Origin: Nemertoderma westbladi
Taxonomy: Eukaryota > Xenacoelomorpha > Nemertodermatida > Nemertodermatidae
Length of the DNA: 32,695 nt
Assembly (NCBI GenBank): GCA_032718475.1
Contig: JAUCBJ010002267.1
Location: forward strand, 1-32,695
Direction of reading: 5' to 3'
The translations under genes were made by a program, and so were the position numbers. Below the pieces are notes generated by a model. It had not been told where the DNA came from. It made no database searches and saw nothing but the letters and a program-made list of their open reading frames with translations. This document shows, piece after piece, positions 1-10,432 of this stretch (its first letter is position 1; the number at the start of each line of letters is the position of its first letter).

Positions 1-1060
1 CAAAAAACCCGCAATACGGCAAATACTTTTACACAGCTTAGCCGTGATGATTCAGATTACGACATCTAACAGCTGGTTGCTTAAATGGAAACAGCCATTG
101 GACGCATGGTTCTTTGTTTGGCTTCAGCCAATCAGAGCGATTCTCTCTGTCGATGTGGAGCTTTGAGCCGATCATATTGGGATTGTTCAGTCTTACAGTT
201 TTTTACTGATACTTTGTTGTTATTGCTGTCTAAGCCAGAAACAACGGCTCTAGAAAGAAACATTAGTAGGCTTAAGATTATAGAGCGTATGACTGTTATC
301 AGTTCATAACAACTCACATATCGGTCCATATCAGTGCATATCATATCTTAACCTACCGTCTTAATGTTTTACTGTTGTCATATCTTATATCAGTGGATTG
401 AATATTATTTGGAGAACATTTATAAAGAACCCAAATTTCCCAATTTTCTTGATACACTACAGGTTAGAGAGGCGGGTTATATATATAGCGATTGCGACTT
501 ATATTATTGTGGTGTGTATTGAATTTAATGCTATTTGATAAGCCCTACATGAGTCCGTTGCTATTCTCTTTATATATGATAAAATTCATTGACGGTCGGC
601 AAATTAGTGAGCAGTATTGTGCGTTACCGGTAGTGTGCATGATTGTGGCTGATAACTAAGCATTTCCTAAAGAATGCGCCTCATACGTGAATCATAAGCC
701 TTACCGACTTACCGTTGTGATTAGTATAAGTCATATCTCTGTCTACTTAGATAGAGCGCCACGTCCTAAAAGGAACTGTTAATATTTCCCGAAAGTGAAT
801 AATATTAGTCAGAAATTAATTATTGATGATCAATCGAATAATACAATACCGTAAGCTTCACTGCAATAATAATCTAAGCCGACAGAATCCAGTCTCCCGG
901 GATTATCCAGCGGGTGAATGGACGCGCACTAGGCTGGCTTCTGCTAATGTTGTGTTTATTGGTATTAAATATTTGTCATCTTCTAAAGTATATTTGTAAA
1001 CCAAAAGACATATAAATTTTGGCAGGTTAAACTGCTAAAGGTCTTCAAAAGCGCGTACAA
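1..1060 (+). repeat. 5' LTR (left end outside the window)
   Basis: Base 1 aligns with base 10727 and the match runs to gcgcgtacaa at 1060. Substitutions are at 177, 301, 730, 743 and 918, with a one-base T indel at 464-465. The end fits the usual ..CA terminus (gtaca). TATA-like stretches lie at 421-427 (tataaag) and 477-488 (ttatatatatag); either could belong to the LTR promoter, which is inference. Short open frames inside the LTR on both strands are not genes: they occur in both copies and show no family features. Confidence 0.92.
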
Positions 1061-1127
1061 TAACAGAGTCATTGACTTTATTGCAGTAAACAATAAAGTT
1101 GAAAGTACCGGTCGACCGGTAAACCTG

Positions 1128-1251
1128 AACCGGTACTTCTGTAGGTCAGTAGGCCCAACTGCCAGAACCGGTACTGCTGTAGGTCAGTAGGTCCAACTGC
1201 CAGAACCGGCACTTCTGTAGGTCCGTAGGCCCAACTGCCCTAACCGGTACT
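1128..1251 (+). repeat. 38-bp tandem repeat, about three copies
   Basis: Units begin at aaccgg words at 1128, 1166, 1204 and 1242, an exact 38-base period. Each unit has accgg(t/c), then acttctgtaggtc, then aggcccaactgcc with few changes. The fourth unit stops after accggtactt. Confidence 0.95.
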
Positions 1252-1420
1252 TCCAGTATAAGTACATTAGTATTATTCGATTTTGATTATAGTATACCGG
1301 TAGGTCTTAGTATTTAATCAGGGAACGGCCGCCCTGGTTTTTATTGAGATTTTACTTATTTCTGTCGGTTTTATTTCCTAGTAAGTAAATATTGAGCTGA
1401 AGACGTGTAAGTCTGCTCAG

Positions 1421-2010
1421 ATTGTTCAGATAATTGTAGGCTGAACTGCTGTCTGACTGTTGTTGGGTTTGGAGAGATTACGGCGTGTGTAGAGTTTGTC
1501 TGATAAAGTGCCGTTAGTAAGTTGGGGCAGCCATATGCTGTAAGGTCAATCCCCTCTTAAAGAATAAGTCGTACTACCGTGTTAGAACGCATACTAACTA
1601 ACTATTTCAGAATCTGCATATACTGTAGTTTATTTAGGCTTGATCGTAGTCTGCCAGCGTTTTAGCCTGTGTTTGTTTGTGTGGTCTGTTCAGGTACCGT
1701 AATAGTTATTACTCAGATATTTTGTAGGCTGGATTGTTGTCTAGCTATTATTAGGTCTGAAGAGATTGCTGCGTGTGTAGAGTTTGTCTGATAAAGCTCC
1801 GTTAGTAAGTTGGGGCAGCCATAGCGGTAAGGTCAATCCCCTCTTAAAGAATAAGTCGTACTACCGTGTTAGAACGCATACTAACTAACTATTTCAGAAT
1901 CTACACGTACGGTAGTTTATTTAGGCTTGGTGGTAGTCTGCCAGCGTTTTGGTTTGTATTTGTTTGAGTATTCTGTACGGGTAGCGTAATATTTATTATT
2001 CAGAGTTTAT
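1421..2010 (+). repeat. 287-288-bp tandem duplication in the leader
   Basis: Two adjacent copies, about 1421-1708 and 1709-2010. Anchors: gtactaccgt at 1571 and 1858, ctgccagcgt at 1651 and 1938 (offset 287); agagtttgtc at 1491 and 1779 (offset 288). The middle part (about 1490-1660) is nearly identical, while the edges have drifted more. Confidence 0.92.
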
Positions 2011-2940
2011 GCGATTATTCGCAACATTCATGTCCCCAAGTTTATTCCTACAGTAATTGTGTTTGTTACACATACCGTTATAGTTAAATTAACCCCGGTA
2101 CTACACGGGCTGCTTGGCGTAGGTAAAGACTGGTGACTTTGTGCTTCGGTCACTCCAGCAGATGCCGTGGTTCTTTTAACTGTTCAAGTATATTTAACTG
2201 CTGATTATTTGTTATACCAGTACTTGTACCTAATTTAGGGTTTAGTGTACAGTGCTTTCCGAAGTAATTAGTGTGTAGGCAGTATATTTGTGTTGTAAAG
2301 TGGTTAATAGGCACGCTGGATCTGGTAGTCCGCGGTAATTAACTTCTAGGTAGGAACAATCCGTGATACATAACGTAGTACCTATAGCGATACGGTTATA
2401 GGTCGTCAGGCGGTGGTATTTTCCTATCTGGACAACGCAGTGTATTTACTACTACTTATTATTTTCAAATACCGTAGTACCCTGTCCATTGTAATAACCA
2501 GAATTCTAACCCTTTGTTAGGCTGGTTTGTAGACTTCCTGTAAAATTACCCTAAAAATTCGTACGTAATATTTTTGTTGTGTTTAACTAGAGATTTAATC
2601 TCACCCGTATCGTAAGTAATTTGTAGTATTAAGTAACTTAGGTAAATTAGAATTATCTGTTTTAGTGTCCCATAGGTAGCACTTCACTGAGAGCGCACAG
2701 CTTCTGTGTAGTGACTCCCCCAGAAATAATAACATTTATTTCAAATATTGACAAAACCCTTTTAAACGGGTATATAAATATTATAAATCAACTCAAACGA
2801 TTTATAAATAGTAGGCCTGCCATACAACAACTAGGTCTCAATATCAGTTGGACTGCTGCTTAAATAACGGTAATAAAGTAAGTTAAAGTAACCAAGTAAC
2901 CCTAAAATATTCAGAAATTCAATTATTCTAAAATAATTGA

Positions 2941-3190
2941 CATACCGGTATTTACCATAGGCTTATTATATTTATTTCTATAAATTTGAGCTGAAATCAT
3001 ACCGGTATTCTGTAATTAATTCTAGTAATAATTATACTTATATATACTATAAGTGTCAGCTGTATACCGGTATTCACGATAGGCCTATTATATATTTATA
3101 TATATTTGTGCTAAAATTATATACCGGTACTCTGTGACAAATCTAGTCTGTAATAATACTTATATATATATTATAAGCATACCGGTATTC
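2941..3190 (+). repeat. 122-bp tandem repeat, two copies plus the start of a third
   Basis: The word ataccggtat at 2942 recurs at 3064, and accggta(t/c)tctgt at 3001 recurs at 3123, both offset 122. A further cataccggtattct at 3179 begins a partial third unit. The units are AT-rich apart from the accggt cores. Confidence 0.9.
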
Positions 3191-3324
3191 TAATATATTA
3201 TATATATATCACGCTACACTGAGTAGCAGTATCGGTAATTAATTATTAGGCTAACAGTGATACTGAATTACTAGACTTGCTTTAACTGTAATATAGCAGT
3301 AGGCATTCGACTGTACAATCAAAC

Positions 3325-3825
3325 ATGGCTGACACAAGGCAAACTCTGTCAGATAGTCTCCTAGAAACAACAGCCTGTTTCTCAGATCAAAGTGTAGAGA
3401 ATCCCAGACCGAGGTCTGAAACCCCTCATACTGTAAGAAGGGCAACCCCTGCAGTGGTTGTGTCAGAACCTAGGTTGGTAGAAAAGATTTCGCAATTTGC
3501 GAAGTTAGTGAAGCGCCGTTGGTCTGCCATAGGCACTCGGGCCCAAGTCAAGCGGGATCAAGAAGAAGCTATAAAACAGCAGCAACCTCCTAGCCAAGAA
3601 CCTAGTTCTCAGCGGCCCGATAGCTCCAGTAGTTCGGATACTGTTGAGCGGACGCCCGAACGCGGAGCGAAGATGGCGGATACGGTTTATGATGAGCGGC
3701 CAACCTATGAGAATCAACCGACGCCACTTCTTCTCAAGTGGAAAGTGAGGTGGAAAGCGAAGTGGAAAGTGAGGTGGAAAGCGAAGTGGAAAGCGAGGTG
3801 GAAAGCGAAGTGGAAAGCGAATTAA
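3325..3825 (+). CDS. Gag N-terminal reading frame of the BEL/Pao-like element
   Basis: An ATG (aacATGgct) opens a 166-residue frame that begins MADTRQTLSD. It is rich in Ser, Pro, Gln and Arg, with a basic patch KLVKRRW and a Ser run before DTVERTPERG. No named domain is recognised. At its end it runs through the 12-base repeat in a frame that gives a meaningless Trp/Lys/Arg series, while the frame one base behind gives Val-Glu-Ser-Glu repeats leading straight into the main gag. I therefore read this as the N-terminus of Gag, separated from the rest by a -1 change of frame between about 3711 and 3738. That change may be a lesion or a programmed shift; no canonical slippery heptamer is present. 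Confidence 0.6.
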   Translation: MADTRQTLSDSLLETTACFSDQSVENPRPRSETPHTVRRATPAVVVSEPRLVEKISQFAKLVKRRWSAIGTRAQVKRDQEEAIKQQQPPSQEPSSQRPDSSSSSDTVERTPERGAKMADTVYDERPTYENQPTPLLLKWKVRWKAKWKVRWKAKWKARWKAKWKAN

Positions 3826-6401
3826 CATCAGCAGAGAAGCCGCGAACTAGAGACGCTATCGACATTTATTTGTCCGACTATCAGCGATTCCTAGGAGACG
3901 AAGAGTTGAGGAGACGGCTGTCTGGACTTTCCCCTAATAGTGAAGGAACCAAGCTTGTGTTGGACTCAATCGATGCTAGAGTCCGAGAAGAACAAGTAAA
4001 GAAAGAACGGATAGAGAAAAGAAAGGTGGCAGCAGCAGCGGCGGCAGAAGCGGAAGCAGAAAGAAAAGCAGCAGTGGCAGAAGCAGAACGAAGAGCTTCT
4101 GAGGAGACTATCCAACTGGAGTTGGAAAATCTGCAAGAGACGCAAGACAGTATAAATAAACAGTTTACTGCTAATCAAATGCAGATGATGAGAAAATCTA
4201 CTCCCAAGCGCCAGGGATACACATCCTCGGAGGAAGGCGAGACTACCGATCCTGAAGGCGGAGGAAATAGATCTCATCTAAGTAGGCGTAGAAAAACATC
4301 TTACCGTCGCAAATTGCCTGATTTGCCCCCAGCTGTTAGAAGACAGCTAGCTAGCACAGACTTGAGTAGTATAGAACCTACAGCCCAAAGTATTAAGGTC
4401 CAAAGACTCTCTACAATAGTTGATGAGCCTGAGATAATTAGGCCTGTCGTTCCCAAAGTCACTTCTGTGTTAGAGACCCCTGTACTTCCAGAGCTTAACT
4501 CTAAATTCCCTTTGCATAGTACTACACTGCCTGTACCCGGTGGAACAGTCCAAGAGAATATCCCTGTCCAGATAGCAGAGAGAGAAATCAAAAATTTGTC
4601 TCCCGTCGTCCCGCGTCAGCCCGCTACTATGTTGGCGACTCCCGCTTCGGCGGTTGAGTGGGTGGAAGAGGGACGGCGGGGGATGAATCTCCTGCTAGGA
4701 CAGATGCAGGAGACTGTCCACCAACTTAAGGGAACAGTGAGGGAAGGTAGAGCAGAGTTGCAAGAAGTGCAGCAAAGTATCGCGCTAGAACGCGACAAAT
4801 TAGTCAATATACAAAAGGGCATGCCAATACCCCCTGTAACATTGTGTCGGCCTGTTGGGTCTGAAGTATTACATGCGCAAGGTGTGGAGCCTACACGCAT
4901 CTATACTGCTAGTGAAGTTGAAACTCCTATAGCAAACCCTATTAAGGGTGATTATAGACCTGTTATTAATGATATTCCCTATAGACCTGATAATGATCCG
5001 AGAACTTTATATACCGATAATTCGATATTAAATAACACGATGGCCCAAGAAAGCTTTACGCGTCAGATGGCTAGAACAGAAGCCCGCCAAGCGGTCAAAG
5101 TGGGAGAGATCGTCAAATTCAATGGAGATGAGATGAAATGGTTACCTTTCAACGAATATTACAAAGATAGCATACAGAACTCTGTACTATCTAACGGAGA
5201 GAAACTTAGATTCCTCATCAAGTGCTTGGAAGGACCTCCCAAGTTAATGGCGTTAAAGTTTATTGGACATCCAGATGGATTAAGACAAGTTTGGGATACA
5301 TTAAACATCAGGTATGGTAACAAGGATAACATAGCTAAGTATTTGTATGCAAAATTAGTAGCCCCCCGACACTTCCTTAGTAGCGGGATTATAGAGTTTT
5401 CCGATGAAATTCAAGAGATCTGTAGACAACTGGACTGGTTAGGTAAGTCGCATGAATATCAGAGTTCCATGGTCATTGGAGCCGTAGTCTCTACTTTACC
5501 AAAGGGTGGAGTATGTACGCGCTGGGACAAGAAAGTGTTGTACATGAATGAACAACAACGACGAAGTCCTACCATGGCTGATCTCATGTCCTTCTTAGAT
5601 AGTGAAGTAAAATTACAACTCATAAGGCAGTCCAGAGAGAAAACATCGGAAAATAAGGTAAGTGAGAAACCCGTTTCTAGGAGAAGGATAATACCAGTGT
5701 GTTATACTGACGACGGCGAAAGCCAAGCTTCTCAAGAAGAGGACAGCGGGAAAGACACAGCAAAATCTTACTATGACAACAAGACCTATAAAGACGTAAG
5801 TAAATACAAGTCTCGAACCAGTGACAGGAGAGAACAGGTAACAACAACTCCTCCTACGTCTCCTAAGAGAATTCACGGAAGAAAGCCCGAAGAAAGAACG
5901 AGAGTGCAGAACGTTAACCAAGTTAAGGTGAGTAACATCAAACCAAAATGTGCGCTGTGCGACGGGCCCCACCGTTTGAGTGCGTGTGCTGAATTTCTAA
6001 AGAAATCCCTTGTAGACAGACGTACAGTCCTGTGGAATAAGCGGTTATGCTATAATTGCCTCAGATCAGGACACCAACGGCGAACCTGTTACTCCTACAT
6101 AAAGTGTGCAAAGTGTGGCGCGAAACATCACATCTTGTTACACAGTGAGTTCGAACGAAACAACCAGAGTCAGGTAAGTGAGCCCGAACTACATGTCCAA
6201 TTCAGTGATGTAAATGACACTGATCAAGAATCTGAGATGGAAGGATTCTATACTGACGAATTCTCCGACGCCAACGAATCCTGTTACCTAATCAATACCG
6301 CGGTGTATCGAGCACTTACGCATGAAAAGGACACCACAATGAGTTCCCCCCAACTACCTTTGACAGACAACCATCTTGGAAACCTCCAACTTCCAACGTA
6401 G
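3711..6401 (+). CDS. gag: Gag polyprotein of the BEL/Pao-like element (DUF1759-type, zinc knuckles)
   Basis: The frame is open from the stop at 3708-3710 to tag at 6399-6401. It has no ATG until after the coiled-coil region, so it probably depends on the upstream frame. Order: seven Val-Glu-Ser-Glu repeats (3738-3821); a charged Ala/Glu/Lys coiled coil with an Ala run (about 3960-4170); a Pro-rich linker; a DUF1759-like capsid region (about 5095-5640, motifs KFNGDEMKWLPFNEYY and LRFLIKCLEGPP); then cysteine knuckles CX2CX3HX4C (from 5949), CX2CX4HX4C (6048-6089) and CAKCGAKHH. This is the standard Pao-family Gag plan, for assembling particles and binding the element RNA. The frame ends 76 bases into the overlapping protease frame. 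Confidence 0.85.
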   Translation, partial: ESTDATSSQVESEVESEVESEVESEVESEVESEVESELTSAEKPRTRDAIDIYLSDYQRFLGDEELRRRLSGLSPNSEGTKLVLDSIDARVREEQVKKERIEKRKVAAAAAAEAEAERKAAVAEAERRASEETIQLELENLQETQDSINKQFTANQMQMMRKSTPKRQGYTSSEEGETTDPEGGGNRSHLSRRRKTSYRRKLPDLPPAVRRQLASTDLSSIEPTAQSIKVQRLSTIVDEPEIIRPVVPKVTSVLETPVLPELNSKFPLHSTTLPVPGGTVQENIPVQIAEREIKNLSPVVPRQPATMLATPASAVEWVEEGRRGMNLLLGQMQETVHQLKGTVREGRAELQEVQQSIALERDKLVNIQKGMPIPPVTLCRPVGSEVLHAQGVEPTRIYTASEVETPIANPIKGDYRPVINDIPYRPDNDPRTLYTDNSILNNTMAQESFTRQMARTEARQAVKVGEIVKFNGDEMKWLPFNEYYKDSIQNSVLSNGEKLRFLIKCLEGPPKLMALKFIGHPDGLRQVWDTLNIRYGNKDNIAKYLYAKLVAPRHFLSSGIIEFSDEIQEICRQLDWLGKSHEYQSSMVIGAVVSTLPKGGVCTRWDKKVLYMNEQQRRSPTMADLMSFLDSEVKLQLIRQSREKTSENKVSEKPVSRRRIIPVCYTDDGESQASQEEDSGKDTAKSYYDNKTYKDVSKYKSRTSDRREQVTTTPPTSPKRIHGRKPEERTRVQNVNQVKVSNIKPKCALCDGPHRLSACAEFLKKSLVDRRTVLWNKRLCYNCLRSGHQRRTCYSYIKCAKCGAKHHILLHSEFERNNQSQVSEPELHVQFSDVNDTDQESEMEGFYTDEFSDANESCYLINTAVYRALTHEKDTTMSSPQLPLTDNHLGNLQLPT
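3738..3821 (+). repeat. 12-base coding microsatellite, seven units
   Basis: Seven units of gtggaaag(c/t)ga(a/g) give Val-Glu-Ser-Glu in the gag frame and Trp-Lys-(Val/Ala)-(Arg/Lys) in the frame of the upstream reading frame. Since the unit is divisible by three, copy-number change alone cannot explain the frame change. Confidence 0.97.
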
Positions 6402-7378
6402 GAATCAGAGAATTTCCTGTAGTGCAGGTAAGAGTTCACGGTCCCAACAAAAGTTACATAGTGAACGCCCTCCTTGACTCCGGCAGCACAGGAACATTCA
6501 TCGATCAAGAACTAGCCGAAGATATCTTTGCTGGACAACCCAAATTCCAAACTAAGTTGAATATGTCCGGAATTATGCAGGTTTGGAAATCTACCATAAC
6601 GGCAGATTACTATGTAGGTGCGTTGTCCACCCCCCAGGATAAATTAGGAGCACAAAGTATAAGGTCAGTTAAAATGGTGGCTATAAAGAACTTCGCTACT
6701 ACCCAAGCAGACCTTTATAATTGGGACGAGGATGAGAGCATCCAACATCTTAAGATACCTCGATTCCAGACAGATTATCCTGGAGTGCAAATACTCATCG
6801 GCCAAAACGCGCATGAGGCGCTCGAGACATTGGAGAAACGGCCTACTCAACCGCAGCCACTACAAACCTATGCGGTAAGAACTAGAGTAGGTTGGTACTT
6901 CACTGGCCCTTCCCGTAGAACTCTCAAAGAGAGATTACCTCAACAACAGGTATACAAAGTAAAGGAATGGGAAGTGGAGAGCAGTGATGTGGACGATCCA
7001 ACTGAGGGAACACCATACTCCTCAGATAATGACGATATTAACTCCAATGTAGATCTATGGAGACATTGCCTTGGGACGATTAATCCAGCCGACATTGCTT
7101 CCAGAGGAGCAACTCCTCAAGAAATGATAGATACTCCAGGCTGGTTAGGTGGATCCGACTTCTTAAGTAAAGAAGAAGAATGGCCTCCTCATCTCACCAC
7201 GGCTGAGATTAGACAGGCCAAGGGAGCGGAGAAAGTAACACAACAACTCAATCGCCCAGCTAGTCGTTTATGTTTACTGGAAAGAGACCGAAAACTGTCC
7301 GGAAACTATGGAAGGCAAGATACTCTTCCTACGACTACTTCCCTAATCCGACAAATATCTAGGGACTCCATAACGTGA
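6326..7378 (+). pseudogene. pol: Aspartic protease plus pol scar (RT, RNase H and integrase deleted)
   Basis: The frame is open from 6326, -1 relative to gag. A run reading VGIREFPVVQVRV enters a retropepsin-like domain whose catalytic motif LLDSGSTGT has Asp at 6476-6478. It continues to a TRVGWYFTGP segment that in Pao elements precedes reverse transcriptase. After a short acidic linker the frame jumps to WRHCLGTINPADIASRG (from 7058), which normally follows RNase H. So roughly the whole reverse transcriptase and RNase H is missing at a junction near 7020-7057. A following stretch (GWLGGSDFL) is also family-like, but no integrase HHCC or DDE region follows before the tga at 7376. No ATG opens the frame; it would need frameshifting or fusion with Gag. 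Confidence 0.85.
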
Positions 7379-9007
7379 TAGCATGTGGAGTGGGCGTGTG
7401 ACTATATCATTTTATATTTGTTTTTATTTTATATTTATGTATGTATTATTATGTAATTTTATTATAATCGTTTTCTTTAATTTTATTTAGTAGAATGTTA
7501 TTTTAGTGATTATTTAGTAGATTAGTGCAATATATTAGTGTTTATTACGTATGTAATTACTTATAATATATATTTAGTGCGACGGCGAGAAATAATTATT
7601 TTTCTCTTTCCTTACTGTCCGTATCATATTATAAATACGTGACTACAGTAAGATGACATGTCAGTACTTATTAAAGTACAATAAAGCCACTACTATATTT
7701 AAGTATTATTGGTAGGCAGAGTATTAGGAATGCAAAGTTCAGATCCTCGTGTCTCGGCTAAACCAAGCTCTGGGTAGACCTTGGAAACGACTTGCCTCTT
7801 CACACTGACATTGCTTCGTGCGATATTGCTCTTCTACCTTATATTAAATAATACATATAGTAGCGTGATGTCCCTCTAACAGTAGCGTAAATCGCAAATA
7901 AATCTGTTAAACTTTTTGACCATCTGTAATTCTAGTCGATTAAGATATCGTGGCACCCACCGATATACTTGAAAGACAAATTCTAGAATCAGTGGTTAAC
8001 GTCCCCAGACAAGTTCTGGAATAAATCGGTGCTCATCCTAAATATTAATTTAATATTTATTAAAATCTGTAAAATCCCGATCCTTTAAAATTTCTAGCCA
8101 ATTAAGATATCGCAGCATTTACCGATATTCTTAGAAGGACTATTTTATAGAATTAAGGATCCTAAGTCCCCAGATATGCTCTGGAATAAAATTTGTGTCA
8201 ATTTAACATCAAATAATAAAATTCACGGGAATAAATTTAAATTCATATTCAAATGAATTTCATAAATTGTCATTTTGTGCAATTTATAACATTCCCAAAA
8301 TTCCATTAATTAATAGATCATGGGAGCGGAGATTCATCCTATTGAGTGTATTAGAGTGCGAGAATCTCCAACATCTAGTCAATAGCCGATAAAATTAATA
8401 AAATCATGCATAAAGAGGATATTGACAATTAAAGAATTATTATTAAATAGCATCCCAGATCTGTATGCATGAGAATTACCCTAATTCTACCGCTAGCATT
8501 CCATAATGTCACCATAGCAACACCCACGCTAGAATTAGAAGCAAGTTAAGAAAACAATAGAAAGCTTGTCACATTGCATAGCATAGAGAATACATAGCAC
8601 GCTGTTAGTATCCAAGGATACACAGTAATAACGTGACATTCTGGAAGGCACTGACTAACGGACAAATGGCCTGTATGTGTACAATTGGTGACAGTTGTGT
8701 GGAATTTGTGCGTTTGTAGGTGAATGTTACTGCTAAGGTGTGTTTACAGTAGCTAGTCGCAATTGTGAAAGTAACCCAACTCTCCTATAGAAAGAACCTA
8801 AAGTGGATTCAAGCCTTTGGGACGGACAGTGGAGTGACTTGTGCCGGTTGTCGTTGTCGTACTGTTGCTACATGTTGGCGTAAACACCGCGACAACGGTA
8901 CATCGGCGCTGAGGATCCCACTGTCCGGGGGCAAAGAGAGGTAGGCAGCGACGTCCGCTCGCCTAAACATAAACTCATTTCGATATTAACAAACTCAGAT
9001 AGCAGAT
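7379..9007 (+). other. Non-coding stretch between pol scar and accessory frame
   Basis: The first 500 bases are very AT-rich. No reading frame of note is present. A diverged direct duplication lies at about 7932-8210 (separate entry). At 8677-8693 the sequence tgtacaattggtgacag looks like an LTR terminus followed by a primer-binding site. Upstream of the 9008 ATG the composition becomes more GC-balanced. Confidence 0.55.
7932..8210 (+). repeat. Diverged 162-bp tandem duplication
   Basis: The motif ttctag(t/c)c(g/a)attaagatatcg occurs with taagatatcg at 7941 and again at 8103 (offset 162). Each copy is followed by accgatat, then by gtccccaga and ctctggaataaa or ttctggaataaa. The copies are clearly related but substantially diverged, so the duplication is older than the LTR divergence would suggest for the insertion. 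Confidence 0.75.
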
Positions 9008-10432
9008 ATGACGGAGTTGATAGAAGATGATCTTGGTATCAAGGAGCGATATACTCTACCTTTGCAAGCATTTGTGGATAGCTTAATACGTGGTGAAGCC
9101 GATCCAACCATTACGGAGGACGATGGTCGTTATATCGAACCGCCGATGTCCCAAGAGCAACTTGCGCGTGAATTGGACTATCGAAAATCCACCGCGCGCT
9201 ATACGCATCGTAATAGTACGTATATGGACTTCCTAACTACCGGCCATCCTATCGATTTACATGATACGGACGATGTAGACACCGAAAGGGAAATGGTTCT
9301 ATTTGAATATCATACCCAGCGGAGTCGGAACGATAAACCGAGAATAGATCACGAAAATTCTATTCGTAACAGACTGGGAAGATGAACCAATATGCCTGGA
9401 ATCTGAGGAGATTCAGCCTATCGCGCCCGGAACAGCGACAACGATTACATCCTGGAGTGGTATCGGGGTCCACAGTGTCTCACTGCGTACGATTATCGAC
9501 ATGCCAGCTGTGTTTCTAGGCAACGTTGTCGGTTATGCGCATCGAGAGACCACGATACGCCCATGGACACCAACGTCCGCTGTTCCTATTTCCAAGAGCA
9601 ACCGACTATGGAAATTTATTGCGCATATTGCAGACTCAATAACCTGCATATCTTTGCGGTTTGCCCTCGGTTTATGACTCAATGTCACCATTGTCAACTA
9701 AAGGGACATGCTAGTTTCGACTGCCCTTTTAATCACGATTTGGAAAGCGTAGATGAAATGATCACACTGCGTTACATCAGAGCTTGGGAAGCGAACGCTG
9801 ATTTACATTGTGATTCGCGCCATCGCTATTATCCCGGACGCGCTTACGAAGGAGTTTATGCGTTCCATCCTTATCTATTCGCTTCGGTTGAACAGAAATC
9901 GCGCATATCGAGTTACGAGCTACTGAAGCGCGTCGGAGAATGTATTTCAACCAAATTCGTACGCAAATTTCTCAGGAGTGTTAATCCTAGCGACCTTCAT
10001 TCCTATAACTTAATCAATTATATCCGTCAGGATCCGGACTATGGAGACTTGTTTGTTAACTCACACCCTGAGTTACAGGAAGTATATTGACGGCCTTACG
10101 AATACCGAGCCCGCGAACGCGAGTTGGAAAGGACCATTAAACCCCGGAGGTTTCTAACTGCCTATAGTCCACCCACGGCCCTCATTCAGACCACTCGTAA
10201 AGGACCCGTAAGAGCGGCTGTCTTAAAACGCGCTCTCAAAGCCATTAGACCCCTCTCCCCCGACGTTGATGTCAATCAACTCGGCACTTCGACTGGCGGA
10301 TACACCGACCATAATTCTACACCCTCTGATGCAATCATATTGCACCCTTCACCCAGGAGTTATAGCCCTCCTTGTAAAGTGGCTCGCCCCAAAGAGAAAA
10401 GGACTCTGGCTAGCTTTAAAAAAACTGCGTAA
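9008..10432 (+). pseudogene. Accessory reading frame of the LTR element with three CCHC-like knuckles, broken by three TGA codons
   Basis: One frame runs 475 codons from ATG at 9008 to taa at 10430, interrupted only by tga at 9383, 9404 and 10088. Part one is acidic (MTELIEDDLG). The middle has CX2CX4HX9C (9527-9583), CX2CX5HX4C (9620-9664) and a perfect CX2CX4HX4C (9683-9724). The last third is basic and Pro-rich (about 10120-10430). All three stops could come from CGA by CpG decay, and the region is rich in CG-containing Arg codons. A 51-base gt..ag segment (9366-9416) would also remove the first two stops in frame, but such a tiny intron is speculative. I do not recognise the family; the knuckles suggest nucleic-acid binding. 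It sits where env or accessory genes sit in LTR elements, but has no signal peptide or membrane segment. Confidence 0.65.

Larger units (their letters stand above)
1061..3324 (+). other. Long untranslated leader of the LTR element
   Basis: This is 2.26 kb between the LTR and the first gag ATG, without a substantial reading frame. Just inside the LTR there is no TGG-initiated primer binding site. A small hairpin (actttatt / aataaagt, arms 1075-1082 and 1092-1099) lies there instead. The leader carries three separate tandem repeat blocks (annotated individually) and many copies of the palindrome accggt (for example 1107, 1115, 1129, 1167, 1243, 1296 and in the 2941-3190 block). Such a leader usually holds packaging and translation signals; which parts do so here is unknown. 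Confidence 0.7.

Noticed and set aside
85-344. Open frames on both strands within the 5' LTR, repeated at 10811-11070 in the 3' LTR
   Set aside because: They lie in a non-coding LTR, overlap each other on opposite strands and show no protein features. Their conservation is that of the LTR.
3738-3740. GTG as start codon of the main gag frame
   Set aside because: Animal genes rarely start at GTG, and the frame is open upstream to 3711; the upstream ATG at 3325 plus a frame change explains it better.
9366-9416. 51-base gt..ag intron removing two stops in the accessory frame
   Set aside because: Not accepted as a feature: very short for an animal intron, and CGA-to-TGA decay explains the stops more simply, including the third at 10088.
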